Part shown: positions 6,009 to 12,904 of the stretch, piece by piece
Layout: each line of letters starts with the position of its first letter
Numbering within the stretch: position 1 is the first letter of the stretch
Source: a virus
DNA: 21,909 nt
Virus record (IMG/VR): IMGVR_UViG_3300021085_000254
Span: 1 to 21,909 of that record
Reading direction: 5' to 3' (one strand)
The notes under the pieces: generated by a model
The model's input: only the letters and a program-made list of their open reading frames with translations
Database searches by the model: none
Told to the model about the DNA's origin: nothing
Position numbers and translations under genes: made by a program

Positions 6009-6242
6009 TCAACTTCTGCTATCGGCTATCAAGCCGCTCCGCACCAGCGGAGCTGCTGCTGACGAAGTGTTCATCTGTATGCAACGAACACTATACGAAC
6101 CGTTACTAGGCTTCGTCTTTTCTAAAACCTTTTCGTAATCCACCAACTCTTTGTGGCACGAGCTGTGGCTTTCAAACAGCAAGGGAGCCGCATGTATCTT
6201 GTACTCACTACCCATTATTAGGAGGACTACCATCACATACAT
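6009..6242 (-). CDS. Small secreted two-cysteine protein, 77 aa
   Basis: The start is ATG 6242, sharing a TAATG overlap with the upstream gene; a longer frame upstream is only the shadow of that gene. The N-terminus MYVMVVLLIMGSEYKIHAA looks like a signal peptide with a possible cleavage near IHA-A. The mature part has two cysteines (SSCHKELVDY and VRCIQMN). The pattern C-x2-EL ... CIQ also occurs in the 6910-7089 gene, suggesting two diverged copies of one family. Function unknown; a periplasmic role is inferred from the signal and from the lysis-gene neighbourhood. Confidence 0.65.
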   Translation of the reverse strand: MYVMVVLLIMGSEYKIHAAPLLFESHSSCHKELVDYEKVLEKTKPSNGSYSVRCIQMNTSSAAAPLVRSGLIADSRS

Positions 6243-6730
6243 TACACGACCCCCTTGTACCAAAGGACATAGTAAGCAAAGCCACCGAAACCCGATGTGG
6301 CGATGAGGCCAGCGATGCAATACGAAATGATGACCAGTCTTCTTTCCGCCTCTTCTTCAGCTCGCTTCTGAGCTTCCGCTCTCTTGCGTCTTGCCTCGGC
6401 CTCGAACTGTACGAAGCGTTCCCAAGTCCCTGGCTTTCCATACAACATGCAAATTGAGCGAAGGGAATTTCTGTTGTCCTTCATCTCTTCAAGTTTCTGA
6501 AAGGCTTCGAAGTCTGATGCACCCTTGCCAAGAAGGTTGGTGAAAGGGGAACTCTTTTTCTTGCTGGCGTCTTTTAACTTGGTCTCGCTGTCTAGCATCA
6601 CGCCTATAGATGAAGCGACGGAAGACAACTCACGACCATTTGATACAGCTTTCTTGATAACTGCGTAAGCAGAGTTAGCTGCGCTTGCGAGGGCTATTAC
6701 TTCGGCTACTGCCACGGCGTACAACTCCAT
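6242..6730 (-). CDS. Hypothetical membrane-anchored protein, 162 aa
   Basis: Start chosen at ATG 6730 (MELYAVAVAEVIALASAANS) because upstream residues in the same frame look like chance translation and the new N-terminus is a clean alanine-rich hydrophobic helix. Then come a polar region with lysines (KLKDASKKKSSPF), a helical region around ICMLYGKPGTWERFVQFEAEA, a basic/acidic coiled coil (RRKRAEAQKRAEEEAERR), and a C-terminal transmembrane helix (about residues 133-155, IISYCIAGLIATSGFGGF). No ribosome site is evident; translation may be coupled to the overlapping small basic frame upstream. Family not recognised; an envelope-associated or virion role is possible. Confidence 0.7.
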   Translation of the reverse strand: MELYAVAVAEVIALASAANSAYAVIKKAVSNGRELSSVASSIGVMLDSETKLKDASKKKSSPFTNLLGKGASDFEAFQKLEEMKDNRNSLRSICMLYGKPGTWERFVQFEAEARRKRAEAQKRAEEEAERRLVIISYCIAGLIATSGFGGFAYYVLWYKGVV

Positions 6731-6827
6731 TAACCGACACGGTAGTTTTGGGTGTACGTAATATTTTCTGCCGCGCAGACTTAGCTGCTCGACCGCGTTT
6801 TGAATTTGGGCTTGATCTACGTGCCAT
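6675..6827 (-). CDS. Possible small basic protein, 50 aa
   Basis: An ATG at 6827 opens a frame of 50 residues, strikingly rich in Arg, Lys and Ser (begins MARRSSPNSKRGRAAKSARQ, ends RGSSRSNSPRKRS), overlapping the start of the 6242-6730 gene by 56 bases. The composition is like small nucleic-acid-binding phage proteins, but basic, serine-rich frames also arise as shadows. It would fill an otherwise empty gap between 6910 and 6730 and give a coupling route for the next gene. The ribosome site is weak. Confidence 0.4.
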   Translation of the reverse strand: MARRSSPNSKRGRAAKSARQKILRTPKTTVSVNGVVRRGSSRSNSPRKRS

Positions 6828-6909
6828 TGAAATAAAATAATGCTTTCGTACGAGAGTGTCGTCCTTTGCATATGGTGTTGTAGGACACATACCTACATTC
6901 GGAGGTGAC

Positions 6910-7089
6910 TTAGTTGTACACTTGAACCTGGATACATTCTATTGTCTCCAGTTTGTCGTTCACCAAGACAGAAGCTATACGTAATTCTGTCATACACTTA
7001 GTCTCATTGTCGAACGAACCTAAGTGATGATAGCTAACACCCACATCTGGTACTGCACGAAACCAGATAAGTAAGAACAGAACCTTCAC
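6910..7089 (-). CDS. Small secreted two-cysteine protein, 59 aa, GTG start
   Basis: A GTG at 7089 overlaps the TGA stop of the upstream nuclease gene as GTGA, the classic coupled start, and the frame runs to TAA 6910-6912. The N-terminus is a short signal-like hydrophobic segment (MKVLFLLIWFRAV). The rest carries two cysteines in the arrangement TKCMTEL ... IECIQVQVYN, which parallels the 6009-6242 product. Function is unknown. Secretion to the periplasm is inferred from the N-terminus. Evidence for reality is the coupled start, the signal and the paralogue. Confidence 0.6.
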   Translation of the reverse strand: MKVLFLLIWFRAVPDVGVSYHHLGSFDNETKCMTELRIASVLVNDKLETIECIQVQVYN

Positions 7090-7463
7090 AAGAACCCTCG
7101 CTTTTCAAGAAGAGCTGCGTACATGTGACGCCAATCCTTGAGGCGCATGACTACGAGGCTGTCGTCTAGTGCTTCTTGATTTCGTCTCGTCACGACTACG
7201 GGAGCTTCGGGAGATTTTGTCTGGTCTATGTTGCGCTCTGCTTGGCGCATCGCATCTCGTACGTTTAATCTCTCTACTCGCTTGGCTTCGATGAACACGT
7301 CTGGCGTACCGAGTATATCAGCACCGCCAGCCTGCAATCCTATCTTACCGCCACCACTGAGAGGGGCACGTTGGCAACGCTCTTCATTGAAGATGTTCTC
7401 GTTGAACCACTTCGCCAAATCGACTTCGTACTTGTCGCCTTTTCTCTTCTGTGGATTGCCCAT
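7086..7463 (-). CDS. PD-(D/E)XK endonuclease, Holliday-junction-resolvase-like, 125 aa
   Basis: The order of motifs matches small resolvase-type nucleases: GDKYEVDLAKWFNE (first acidic residue on helix 1), GGADILGTPDVFIEAKR (D and the E-x-K catalytic pair on adjacent strands), then NVRDAMRQAERNI (a helix with polar residues) and VVVTRRNQEALDDSLVVM. It probably resolves or cuts branched or replicating DNA. Start ATG 7463 makes a TAATG overlap with the HTH/zinc-ribbon gene; the in-frame TTG six bases earlier is less likely. It ends with a GTGA overlap onto the small secreted gene. Confidence 0.82.
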   Translation of the reverse strand: MGNPQKRKGDKYEVDLAKWFNENIFNEERCQRAPLSGGGKIGLQAGGADILGTPDVFIEAKRVERLNVRDAMRQAERNIDQTKSPEAPVVVTRRNQEALDDSLVVMRLKDWRHMYAALLEKRGFL

Positions 7464-7819
7464 TACCAAGGAACCTCTGGCTTGTAAGGCTTCTTGCGAG
7501 CCTGCGTCTGTTGATGTTGCTCAAGGGTTACGCGCTCGGCGTCTCCCTCACGGTCTACACAGGTATCGCATCTGTACTGGTTCTTAGGGCGAGGTTCATT
7601 GCACCCGCAAAATATGCAGGGTCTGCTCCAGCTTTCGGGAGTAGGCTTGATCTGATACTTGGCACCTGGAAAGTATTGAAGTTCAAGCCGCATGAGTAAT
7701 CTCTTCAGCGTGTCCAAGCACACCTCATACTTCTCAGCTAATTCTTTGTGAGTGAAGTCATTGTGATGCTTTCGGAGCCAAGTCACCTCTTGATCAGGTA
7801 ACTTGATTTTTCTTGACAT
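7463..7819 (-). CDS. HTH plus zinc-ribbon protein, 118 aa
   Basis: Residues about 5-45 form a helix-turn-helix (VTWLRKHHNDFTHKELAEKY, then EVCLDTLKRLLMR). After a GAKYQ linker comes a CIFCGC ... CDTC zinc ribbon, followed by a polar glutamine/lysine-rich tail. The domains suggest a DNA-binding regulator or a nuclease accessory factor. ATG 7819 (MSRKIKLPDQ) is chosen because conservation-like residues begin here; ATG 7852 would add eleven residues and sits right behind a weak promoter-like pair (TTTACA, 17 bases, TACAAG on the - strand). First gene of the long leftward operon; coupled to the resolvase-like gene. Confidence 0.7.
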   Translation of the reverse strand: MSRKIKLPDQEVTWLRKHHNDFTHKELAEKYEVCLDTLKRLLMRLELQYFPGAKYQIKPTPESWSRPCIFCGCNEPRPKNQYRCDTCVDREGDAERVTLEQHQQTQARKKPYKPEVPW

Positions 7820-7894
7820 GATCGCGTTCGTTACCGTTTCTTGCGTAAACATGTCTCGACTTGTAACATATGCACAACTTAGTGTAAACTTTAG

Positions 7895-8098
7895 GTGGTA
7901 AAAAATATATGCGTACCTATTGACATTTCCGACAAAGACGATAAAATCGCAAGCGATGTAGGCGACTGCAAGCGAATACGAAGTAATGTATTACTTCGTA
8001 TGAGAGCAGGACAAAGACAAAGAGAGCAGCGATTTTATCGCCTCGGGTACGAACAAATGTACGAAAGTCTTTTCGGTATTTTATCTAAGCTAATGTAG
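7895..8098 (+). CDS. Possible small protein, 67 aa, or non-coding RNA
   Basis: The frame begins at GTG 7895 with no good ribosome site and ends at TAG 8096-8098. The product is charged (VVKNICVPIDISDKDDKIAS, then an RMRAGQRQREQRF helix, ending LFGILSKLM). It is the only + strand unit in a - strand region, and a strong + strand terminator lies 77 bases beyond, so it is transcribed rightward. The dense nested palindromes inside it are unusual for a coding region, so a structured RNA or a replication/regulatory site is equally possible. No family recognised. Confidence 0.4.
   Translation: MVKNICVPIDISDKDDKIASDVGDCKRIRSNVLLRMRAGQRQREQRFYRLGYEQMYESLFGILSKLM
7939..8041. repeat. Nested inverted repeats, candidate operator or replication origin
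   Basis: Outer arms CGATAAAATCGC at 7939-7950 and GCGATTTTATCG at 8029-8040 are exact reverse complements, and each is nearly palindromic itself (GCGAT-TTT-ATCGC at 8029-8041). In the middle, ATACGAAGTAAT at 7976-7987 and ATTACTTCGTAT at 7990-8001 form a perfect 12-bp inverted repeat with only GT between. GCAAGCGA also occurs twice (7949-7956 and 7968-7975). As RNA this folds into a long stem with a strong inner hairpin; as DNA it offers several dyad sites. Confidence 0.7.
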
Positions 8099-8174
8099 AT
8101 TTTTGTTGCAAACTTTTTGGTCTTGGTGCTAAACTTTAGTTGTTACACTAAACTGTTTTCTCCCAGACAGAACT

Positions 8175-8214
8175 CCCTCGACGCTAGGTATTAACTACGT
8201 CGAGGGTTTTTTTT
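8175..8214 (+). terminator. Intrinsic terminator after the 7.9-8.1 kb unit
   Basis: CCCTCGACG at 8175-8183 pairs with CGTCGAGGG at 8198-8206, followed by eight T. There is no T run in the opposite direction, so it serves rightward transcription only. Its T run touches the stop codon of the convergent primase-helicase gene. Confidence 0.92.
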
Positions 8215-10141
8215 ATTGAGAGTTAGCTGCCCATGACGGGGCTGATGTAGCTCTAATTTTTTCAGTCCACTCAGCTATAGTAGACACGGGGCGACCTACC
8301 CGACTTGCTATCTCTATGTCAGAGAGGGGTGGTCTCACTGCGCCAGAGGCGTCTGTCCATTCTTGAGCAAAGGTCATGGTTCTCTGTCTCGCTGTCCTTG
8401 GTGACATGATGGATACAGTGTCGTCTTCTGTCGAAGAGGTGAAGGCTATATTATATACAGGCTCGTGAACGTCTGACCACTCACGTACCTTGCCATACCG
8501 CAACTGCATCATGACATCTATACGCCTGCCCTCGGCTTCCGCAGCAACATTCATGTCCACAAATGGACTTGCGGTAATACTACCCTCGTAGATGCCTGCC
8601 TTTACGTCTGCCGTTTCCTGATCCCAGAACACCTGTGTGACCTTGATCTGGGTTTCAAGTACGGTCAACTGGTTAGAGCTACCCGCTTCACGACCTGACG
8701 TGCCGCTTTCACCTGGCTTGTTACTGTGATGCAGAAGCCATACGCACAGACCCGCGTTGCGTAGCTTTAGACATAGCTGGTTGATGTACCCCCATTGCTC
8801 GGCAGAGTTTTCTTGCAGACCTGGGAACGCTGATCGGATTGTGTCGATCACAACGTGCGTGGGTTTCGTGGCCTTGATCCACTGTTCAAAGTTCTTGATG
8901 CCAGCTTCGTTCATTAAGTTCATGTCGCGCTGATCATGGAACGGTGCCCATATCATGAAGTCATTACCCGCATCACCGAAGCTGCGCTTGGATCTGTCTA
9001 GGAACTTGGCCACGTTCGACCTACTATTCTCGAAGTCAAAGTACAAAACCCTAGACTTCTCGTTAATGTCGAATGGCCCAAACCTCTGCTGACCCGAAGA
9101 TGCCGCGTACAATACATTACGAACGAACATTGACTTGCCGTGACCAGAATATCCAAAGACCTGTATGATTGTACCTGACGTTGGCGCAATCGGGTCGATA
9201 AAGAAACTCATGTTGTCTACGTAACTTTGCAGTTCGTCGAGGTCACTTGTCGTAATGGGCTTGTACGATGGCGGCTTTTCGGGTGCCTTCGACTTGGCTG
9301 ACAGTTCTGACCCAGAGCTTTCAGTGCTCCAAGCTCGTTCGCACATCTGCCTAACCTTGCTCTCTTCAATGTGGTTTTGAAAGAACGCATCCATGAAACG
9401 GCCAGCGCCCTCTATAAGTTCATCAACTGTCTCGCCCTGCCCCGCCAAGGACGATATGTATTTATAAAGGCGATCATCTCTACCGTTGCCGCCTCCATCT
9501 GGCAGCTTCCCGATACGAGAAACAAGTTCTTCAGTGCGGTTCCAGATCGGTTGATCTACATGAATGTCTTCTAAACTCATTCCTTCTAACCGAAAGGAAT
9601 TGAAGTCTATGACGTTCGATACCTCCGCAGTGAGCTTCGGCGCTGCGTAAGTAGGGATGTCGTCGAAGTCGTTGCCATGGGCCACCCGCCATTCGTAGTT
9701 CTTACTCGGCGGCGCAAGGACATACCCCTTACTTCCGCGCAAGTCTAACCCGTCAACGCGAGGCCACTCTTTACTATTTCCATCAGACCCAACTCTATTC
9801 TTTATCCAGTCAGACCCTTTCGGGAACTCGAAGTAATAGTGCCAGCCCTTCTTGGTACGCACACTAACGGGTGTGCGCGTCAAGCCAAGATCCCTTGCTT
9901 CCTTTACAGCCCCTTCATTGTCGCAATCGACGACAACAAGACCTGTCATCTCACCAGTAAGAAGCGCAATGTTTGCGTTGGGCCACCTATCAAACCATTC
10001 GTATGCCTCTTGCTCGGTCGGCATAATGTTCTGGTCTATGTAATGGCCCCACTTTACGAGCGGCTTTTTAGTGTCTGGGCTAATCGGAATGACAGCCCAG
10101 CCTCGGTCAAGATACTCTAGCGCTGCGTCTAGTATCTCCAT
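8213..10141 (-). CDS. Bifunctional primase-polymerase / RecA-fold helicase, 642 aa
   Basis: Residues 1-150 are an archaeo-eukaryotic prim-pol domain (opening GWAVIPISPDTKKPLVKWG; D72 and D74 in VVVDCDNEG; H101 in KKGWHYYFEFP; D133 in GLDLRGSKGYVLAPPS). Residues about 300-550 are a RecA-like AAA_25 ATPase: Walker A GYSGHGKS at 330-337, Walker B THVVIDT with D433, and the WLLHHSNKPGESGTSGREAG sensor region. A helical domain lies near the C-terminus. It would prime and unwind DNA at the phage replication fork. Start ATG 10141 has a GGAGGA site seven bases upstream; the longer frame lacks one. It overlaps the Cro-like gene by 35 bases. Confidence 0.92.
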   Translation of the reverse strand: MEILDAALEYLDRGWAVIPISPDTKKPLVKWGHYIDQNIMPTEQEAYEWFDRWPNANIALLTGEMTGLVVVDCDNEGAVKEARDLGLTRTPVSVRTKKGWHYYFEFPKGSDWIKNRVGSDGNSKEWPRVDGLDLRGSKGYVLAPPSKNYEWRVAHGNDFDDIPTYAAPKLTAEVSNVIDFNSFRLEGMSLEDIHVDQPIWNRTEELVSRIGKLPDGGGNGRDDRLYKYISSLAGQGETVDELIEGAGRFMDAFFQNHIEESKVRQMCERAWSTESSGSELSAKSKAPEKPPSYKPITTSDLDELQSYVDNMSFFIDPIAPTSGTIIQVFGYSGHGKSMFVRNVLYAASSGQQRFGPFDINEKSRVLYFDFENSRSNVAKFLDRSKRSFGDAGNDFMIWAPFHDQRDMNLMNEAGIKNFEQWIKATKPTHVVIDTIRSAFPGLQENSAEQWGYINQLCLKLRNAGLCVWLLHHSNKPGESGTSGREAGSSNQLTVLETQIKVTQVFWDQETADVKAGIYEGSITASPFVDMNVAAEAEGRRIDVMMQLRYGKVREWSDVHEPVYNIAFTSSTEDDTVSIMSPRTARQRTMTFAQEWTDASGAVRPPLSDIEIASRVGRPVSTIAEWTEKIRATSAPSWAANSQ

Positions 10142-10334
10142 AGTTTCTTTCCTCCGTGAAGTATTGATCGAGGTCAAGCAATGGCCATACCTCTTTGATT
10201 TTTGACAGGTAAGTGGAGGAAACAAAGTCTCTGCGTACCCAGCCATATGGCGTGGTACGACAGATGCCTAGCGACTTAGCAACGGTGGGCGCTCCACCGA
10301 GATCGTCGATCAATCTTTGTATATCGAAGTGCAT
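10107..10334 (-). CDS. Cro/YdaS-like helix-turn-helix repressor, 75 aa
   Basis: The sequence (LIDDLGGAPTVAKSLGICRT followed by TPYGWVRRDFVSS) is a typical small Cro-type HTH with recognition helix around residues 26-35. A GAGGA site sits eleven bases before ATG 10334. The gene is divergent from the recombination operon across a 103-bp control region, and its 3' end overlaps the primase-helicase start by 35 bases. It likely represses one or both promoters in that region. The last ten residues are basic and probably disordered. Confidence 0.82.
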   Translation of the reverse strand: MHFDIQRLIDDLGGAPTVAKSLGICRTTPYGWVRRDFVSSTYLSKIKEVWPLLDLDQYFTEERNYGDTRRSARVS

Positions 10335-10350
10335 TTTTTTTGTTTTCCTC

Positions 10351-10379
10351 TTGTAATGCTCAAGGATGTATCATATACA
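10351..10379 (+). promoter_or_regulatory. Candidate promoter of the rightward recombination operon
   Basis: TTGTAA at 10351-10356 and TATACA at 10374-10379 are separated by exactly 17 bases, each matching four of six positions of the sigma-70 consensus. It would give a leader of about 50 bases before ATG 10438. It lies in the divergent region shared with the Cro-like gene. Moderate consensus only. Confidence 0.4.
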
Positions 10380-10398
10380 CTACTACAGCACAACCTTT

Positions 10399-10414
10399 GA
10401 TCTTAAAATAGATC
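10399..10414. promoter_or_regulatory. Dyad GATCT-N6-AGATC, candidate Cro operator
   Basis: GATCT at 10399-10403 and AGATC at 10410-10414 form an inverted repeat with an AT-rich middle (TAAAAT), extended on the outside by TTGA and TCAA with a one-base offset. It lies just downstream of the promoter candidate, where a repressor would block transcription. Binding by the Cro-like protein is an inference from position. Confidence 0.4.
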
Positions 10415-10437
10415 GTCAATATTCAAGGATAAACATC

Positions 10438-10854
10438 ATGGACGATATGATATTCGGAGATACTCTATTAACCATACCGCAGCACCCCAAGGCAGACAGG
10501 TTGCGCGAGAATGCCGCTACCTACGCTAACTTACTGGCAAAAAGCGAAGAAGTTAAAATATCTTTGGACTACCTTAAAGCAATACTCCTTGGCGATCTAC
10601 CTCAAGAAGCTGGCGAATACCCCATTGAAATGGACGACGGGCGTACTCTGATGATCAAGGTTCCCGAGAAATGGTCATGGGATAAAAAGTTGTTGAAAGA
10701 TACATTCGAGGTTGCTGGTCTTCCTGAGTGCGTCAACCAAAGTTTCCTCGTTGATCGGAAGAAGTACGAAGCCGCTCCCGACAACGTAAGGGAAGTGCTG
10801 AAGCAAGCACTAACCATAGAATGCGGCTCACCCACAATCAAGGTTCAGACATGA
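10438..10854 (+). CDS. Hypothetical protein at the head of the recombination operon, 138 aa
   Basis: ATG 10438 has AAGGAT seven bases upstream, so the longer frame from 10366 is not used. The first third is helical (ADRLRENAATYANLLAKSEEV), then a beta segment (YPIEMDDGRTLMIKVPEKW), then LPECVNQSFLVDRKKYEAAP and a helical tail. Genes of this size often precede the Sak4/RecA-like gene in phages, but I do not recognise the family. It ends with an ATGA overlap onto the ATPase gene, so the two products are made together. Confidence 0.75.
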   Translation: MDDMIFGDTLLTIPQHPKADRLRENAATYANLLAKSEEVKISLDYLKAILLGDLPQEAGEYPIEMDDGRTLMIKVPEKWSWDKKLLKDTFEVAGLPECVNQSFLVDRKKYEAAPDNVREVLKQALTIECGSPTIKVQT

Positions 10855-11633
10855 AAATCACACCTCTAAAAACCAACGATACTTCGGTTGCGTCCGCATC
10901 GAAGTCTCTCGTTTATGGGCCACATGGATCAGGCAAGACAACGCAATGCGCTAACTACGCAAAGCGGTATGGCAAGGGACTGATACTAAGTGGCGAAAGT
11001 GGGCTATCATCTATTAGTGATATGTCCATCGACTACTTACCCTTCTCGACATTTGATCGGAAGCCAAAGGACGACCAGTATTCCTTCAAGGATCTGATGC
11101 AGTACATTAACTCGGATGATTTCAGAGCGCAGGATTACAAGTGGATTGCTATCGACAGTGCGACTGAGCTTAGTCAGAAATGTTTCTCTGATGTCGAGGC
11201 TGAGATGTCTGGTTCGGGCAACGGCTTTGAGAAGTGGGGCATGTACGAAAGAAAGATTACGTTCGCATTGAAATGGGTTCGCGATCTACCGATGCACGTA
11301 TTGATCACCGCCTTAGCCAACGAAGAGAACGACGACAACGGCGTGACAAACTACTGGCCTATGATGGTTCAGAAGAAGGTGCAGCGATTGATCCCTGCCC
11401 TATACGACAATGTGTTCCCACTTGTACGCAAGACATCTGAGCAAGGCGGGAAGGTATCTGTTCGCAGATACTTAATCACCGACAACGTAAATGGGTGGCA
11501 CGGCAAAGTTCGTGACCCGCACCGTCGCCTTAAACCATTCGAAGAGGTTGACGACGTTACCGAATTACTTAGCCGCATCTATATGACTGATGCTGAATAT
11601 AAAAACTACCAAGGAGAAAAACCTAATGAGTGA
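10851..11633 (+). CDS. Sak4-like RecA-fold recombination ATPase, 260 aa
   Basis: Walker A YGPHGSGKTT lies at residues 22-31 and a Walker B strand ends in YKWIAIDSATEL; VRDLPMHVLITALANEEND is the next beta strand with the sensor polar residues. This matches the AAA_24/Sak4 group of phage single-strand annealing/recombination ATPases, shorter than RecA and without its N-terminal helix. It probably pairs DNA together with the SSB-like protein encoded next. The start is ATG 10851 in ATGA overlap with the previous gene. The last codons overlap the next start. Confidence 0.85.
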   Translation: MKITPLKTNDTSVASASKSLVYGPHGSGKTTQCANYAKRYGKGLILSGESGLSSISDMSIDYLPFSTFDRKPKDDQYSFKDLMQYINSDDFRAQDYKWIAIDSATELSQKCFSDVEAEMSGSGNGFEKWGMYERKITFALKWVRDLPMHVLITALANEENDDNGVTNYWPMMVQKKVQRLIPALYDNVFPLVRKTSEQGGKVSVRRYLITDNVNGWHGKVRDPHRRLKPFEEVDDVTELLSRIYMTDAEYKNYQGEKPNE

Positions 11634-12072
11634 TTTCATGGGCTTAGAAGGCATGGACTTATCCAGTGTCGAAGTTAAAACAACCCGCATACTGGGTATG
11701 GGTCGCCACGTTGTGAAGATTACAGACGCGGCTGTAGAAAAAGACGATGCGAAAAATACTGCCCGCCTTGTTCTCTCGTACGACAACACGGACGGGTCTA
11801 TTCGTCAGTGGATATACGTGTATCACGGCGGCTCTCCTGCTGCGACTGATGTTGGAAGGAAGCAGTTGAAAGAACTTCTGTTGACGCTTGGTCACGATGG
11901 CAAAGAAGCGCCAGCGCCAGCGTACTTCAAAGGAAAGACTGTTGGCATCAACGTGAAGAACGAAGAATACAACGGCAAGAACCAAGCAAAGGTTTCTTAC
12001 CACTTCGCGCCACCCGCTGAAAAGGATCAGGCAGCCGCATCGAAACCTTTGGACGACGAGATCCCGTTTTAA
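11626..12072 (+). CDS. SSB-like DNA-binding protein (DUF669-like), 148 aa
   Basis: ATG 11626 has an AAGGAGA site and overlaps the end of the ATPase gene. The protein is beta-rich (RHVVKITDAAVEKDD, TARLVLSYDNTDGSIRQWIY) with a helix in the middle (VGRKQLKELLLTLGH) and ends in a flexible segment with an acidic tip, DDEIPF, like the protein-recruiting tip of bacterial SSB. Phage DUF669-type proteins sit beside Sak4 ATPases and bind single-stranded DNA. The family call is by pattern and context. Confidence 0.78.
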   Translation: MSDFMGLEGMDLSSVEVKTTRILGMGRHVVKITDAAVEKDDAKNTARLVLSYDNTDGSIRQWIYVYHGGSPAATDVGRKQLKELLLTLGHDGKEAPAPAYFKGKTVGINVKNEEYNGKNQAKVSYHFAPPAEKDQAAASKPLDDEIPF

Positions 12073-12899
12073 TGCACCCAGTACACCCCATAGCAAAGAA
12101 GCTAGTTGCGGACATCGACGAGGGTTACGCCAACGAAAGTCGTGGAGAGGCCCGATGCTACATCGGTGCCTCCATGGCAGGGACAGATTGTATCGCACAA
12201 ATGTCCCTGTCTCTTCGCGGGTTCCCTGACGTAGCTCCAGACCCACAACTAAAACGGATCTTCTTTGCAGGGCACCGCATCGAGGATTGGGTCGTATTCG
12301 ATCTGAAGAAACGTGCAGACTTGAGGGTGTACGAGAAAGACGACATGACTGGCCGTCAGCACCGCAGGGAGTGGCTCAATGGCCACGTATCCTGTCACTC
12401 TGATGGGTTGGTGGACTTCGAAGATGGATCGGGTCAAGCCATTCTTGAAATCAAATCCATGAATGATGCGAACTTCAAGAAGTTCCAGACCACAGGGGTC
12501 AAGTCGTCTCACAGAAGATACTATCGCCAGATGCAAATGATGATGGCGATGTTTAGGATCGAGCGTAGTCTGTTCGTTGCGTACAACAAAAACAACTCTC
12601 AATATCACGCGGAGATCGTTTCATTCGACCAAGAAGAATGGGACACAATGTACGTAAAGATACAGGCTGCACTTGATGGGCAGGCGGTGCGCGTCTCAGC
12701 GGCACCCGAAGACTGGCGTTGCAAGTCGTGCTTCAAGAGGGAAAGCTGTTGGAATATCCCAGACGTTAGCCCCGCCTGCCAATTTTGCGAGCACAGTTTC
12801 GCCAATAAAAATGGTGGATGGACATGTAAACTAACGGGACGAGAAGCACTTGATGCCTGTGATAAGTATGAAATGTTCAGACCTACACAGAAGGCATAA
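12072..12899 (+). CDS. Cas4/RecB-like PD-(D/E)XK exonuclease with zinc-binding tail, 275 aa
   Basis: Core nuclease motifs: H68 and E71 in AGHRIEDW, D111 in CHSDGLVDF, E126 and K128 in AILEIKSM, and the YYRQMQMMMAM helix with Q153, as in RecB/Cas4/lambda-exonuclease relatives. The C-terminal 65 residues hold seven cysteines (WRCKSCFKRESCW, then CQFCEH, TCKL, DACDKY), so a zinc ribbon or a Cas4-like iron-sulphur cluster is likely. It probably makes single-stranded DNA for the Sak4-like and SSB-like proteins. TAATG-type overlap with the SSB-like gene. Which metal centre it has cannot be read from sequence. Confidence 0.85.
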   Translation: MHPVHPIAKKLVADIDEGYANESRGEARCYIGASMAGTDCIAQMSLSLRGFPDVAPDPQLKRIFFAGHRIEDWVVFDLKKRADLRVYEKDDMTGRQHRREWLNGHVSCHSDGLVDFEDGSGQAILEIKSMNDANFKKFQTTGVKSSHRRYYRQMQMMMAMFRIERSLFVAYNKNNSQYHAEIVSFDQEEWDTMYVKIQAALDGQAVRVSAAPEDWRCKSCFKRESCWNIPDVSPACQFCEHSFANKNGGWTCKLTGREALDACDKYEMFRPTQKA

Positions 12900-12904
12900 G
12901 TTTC

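Larger units (their letters stand above)
7879..8154. repeat. Paired motifs flanking the 7.9-8.1 kb unit
   Basis: TAAACTTTAG occurs at 7885-7894 and again at 8130-8139, the second copy forming the odd palindrome CTAAACTTTAG. TTAGTGTAA at 7879-7887 recurs inverted as TTACACTAA at 8143-8151. The two copies bracket the small + strand unit at both ends. They look like binding sites for one regulator or initiator. Confidence 0.6.
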
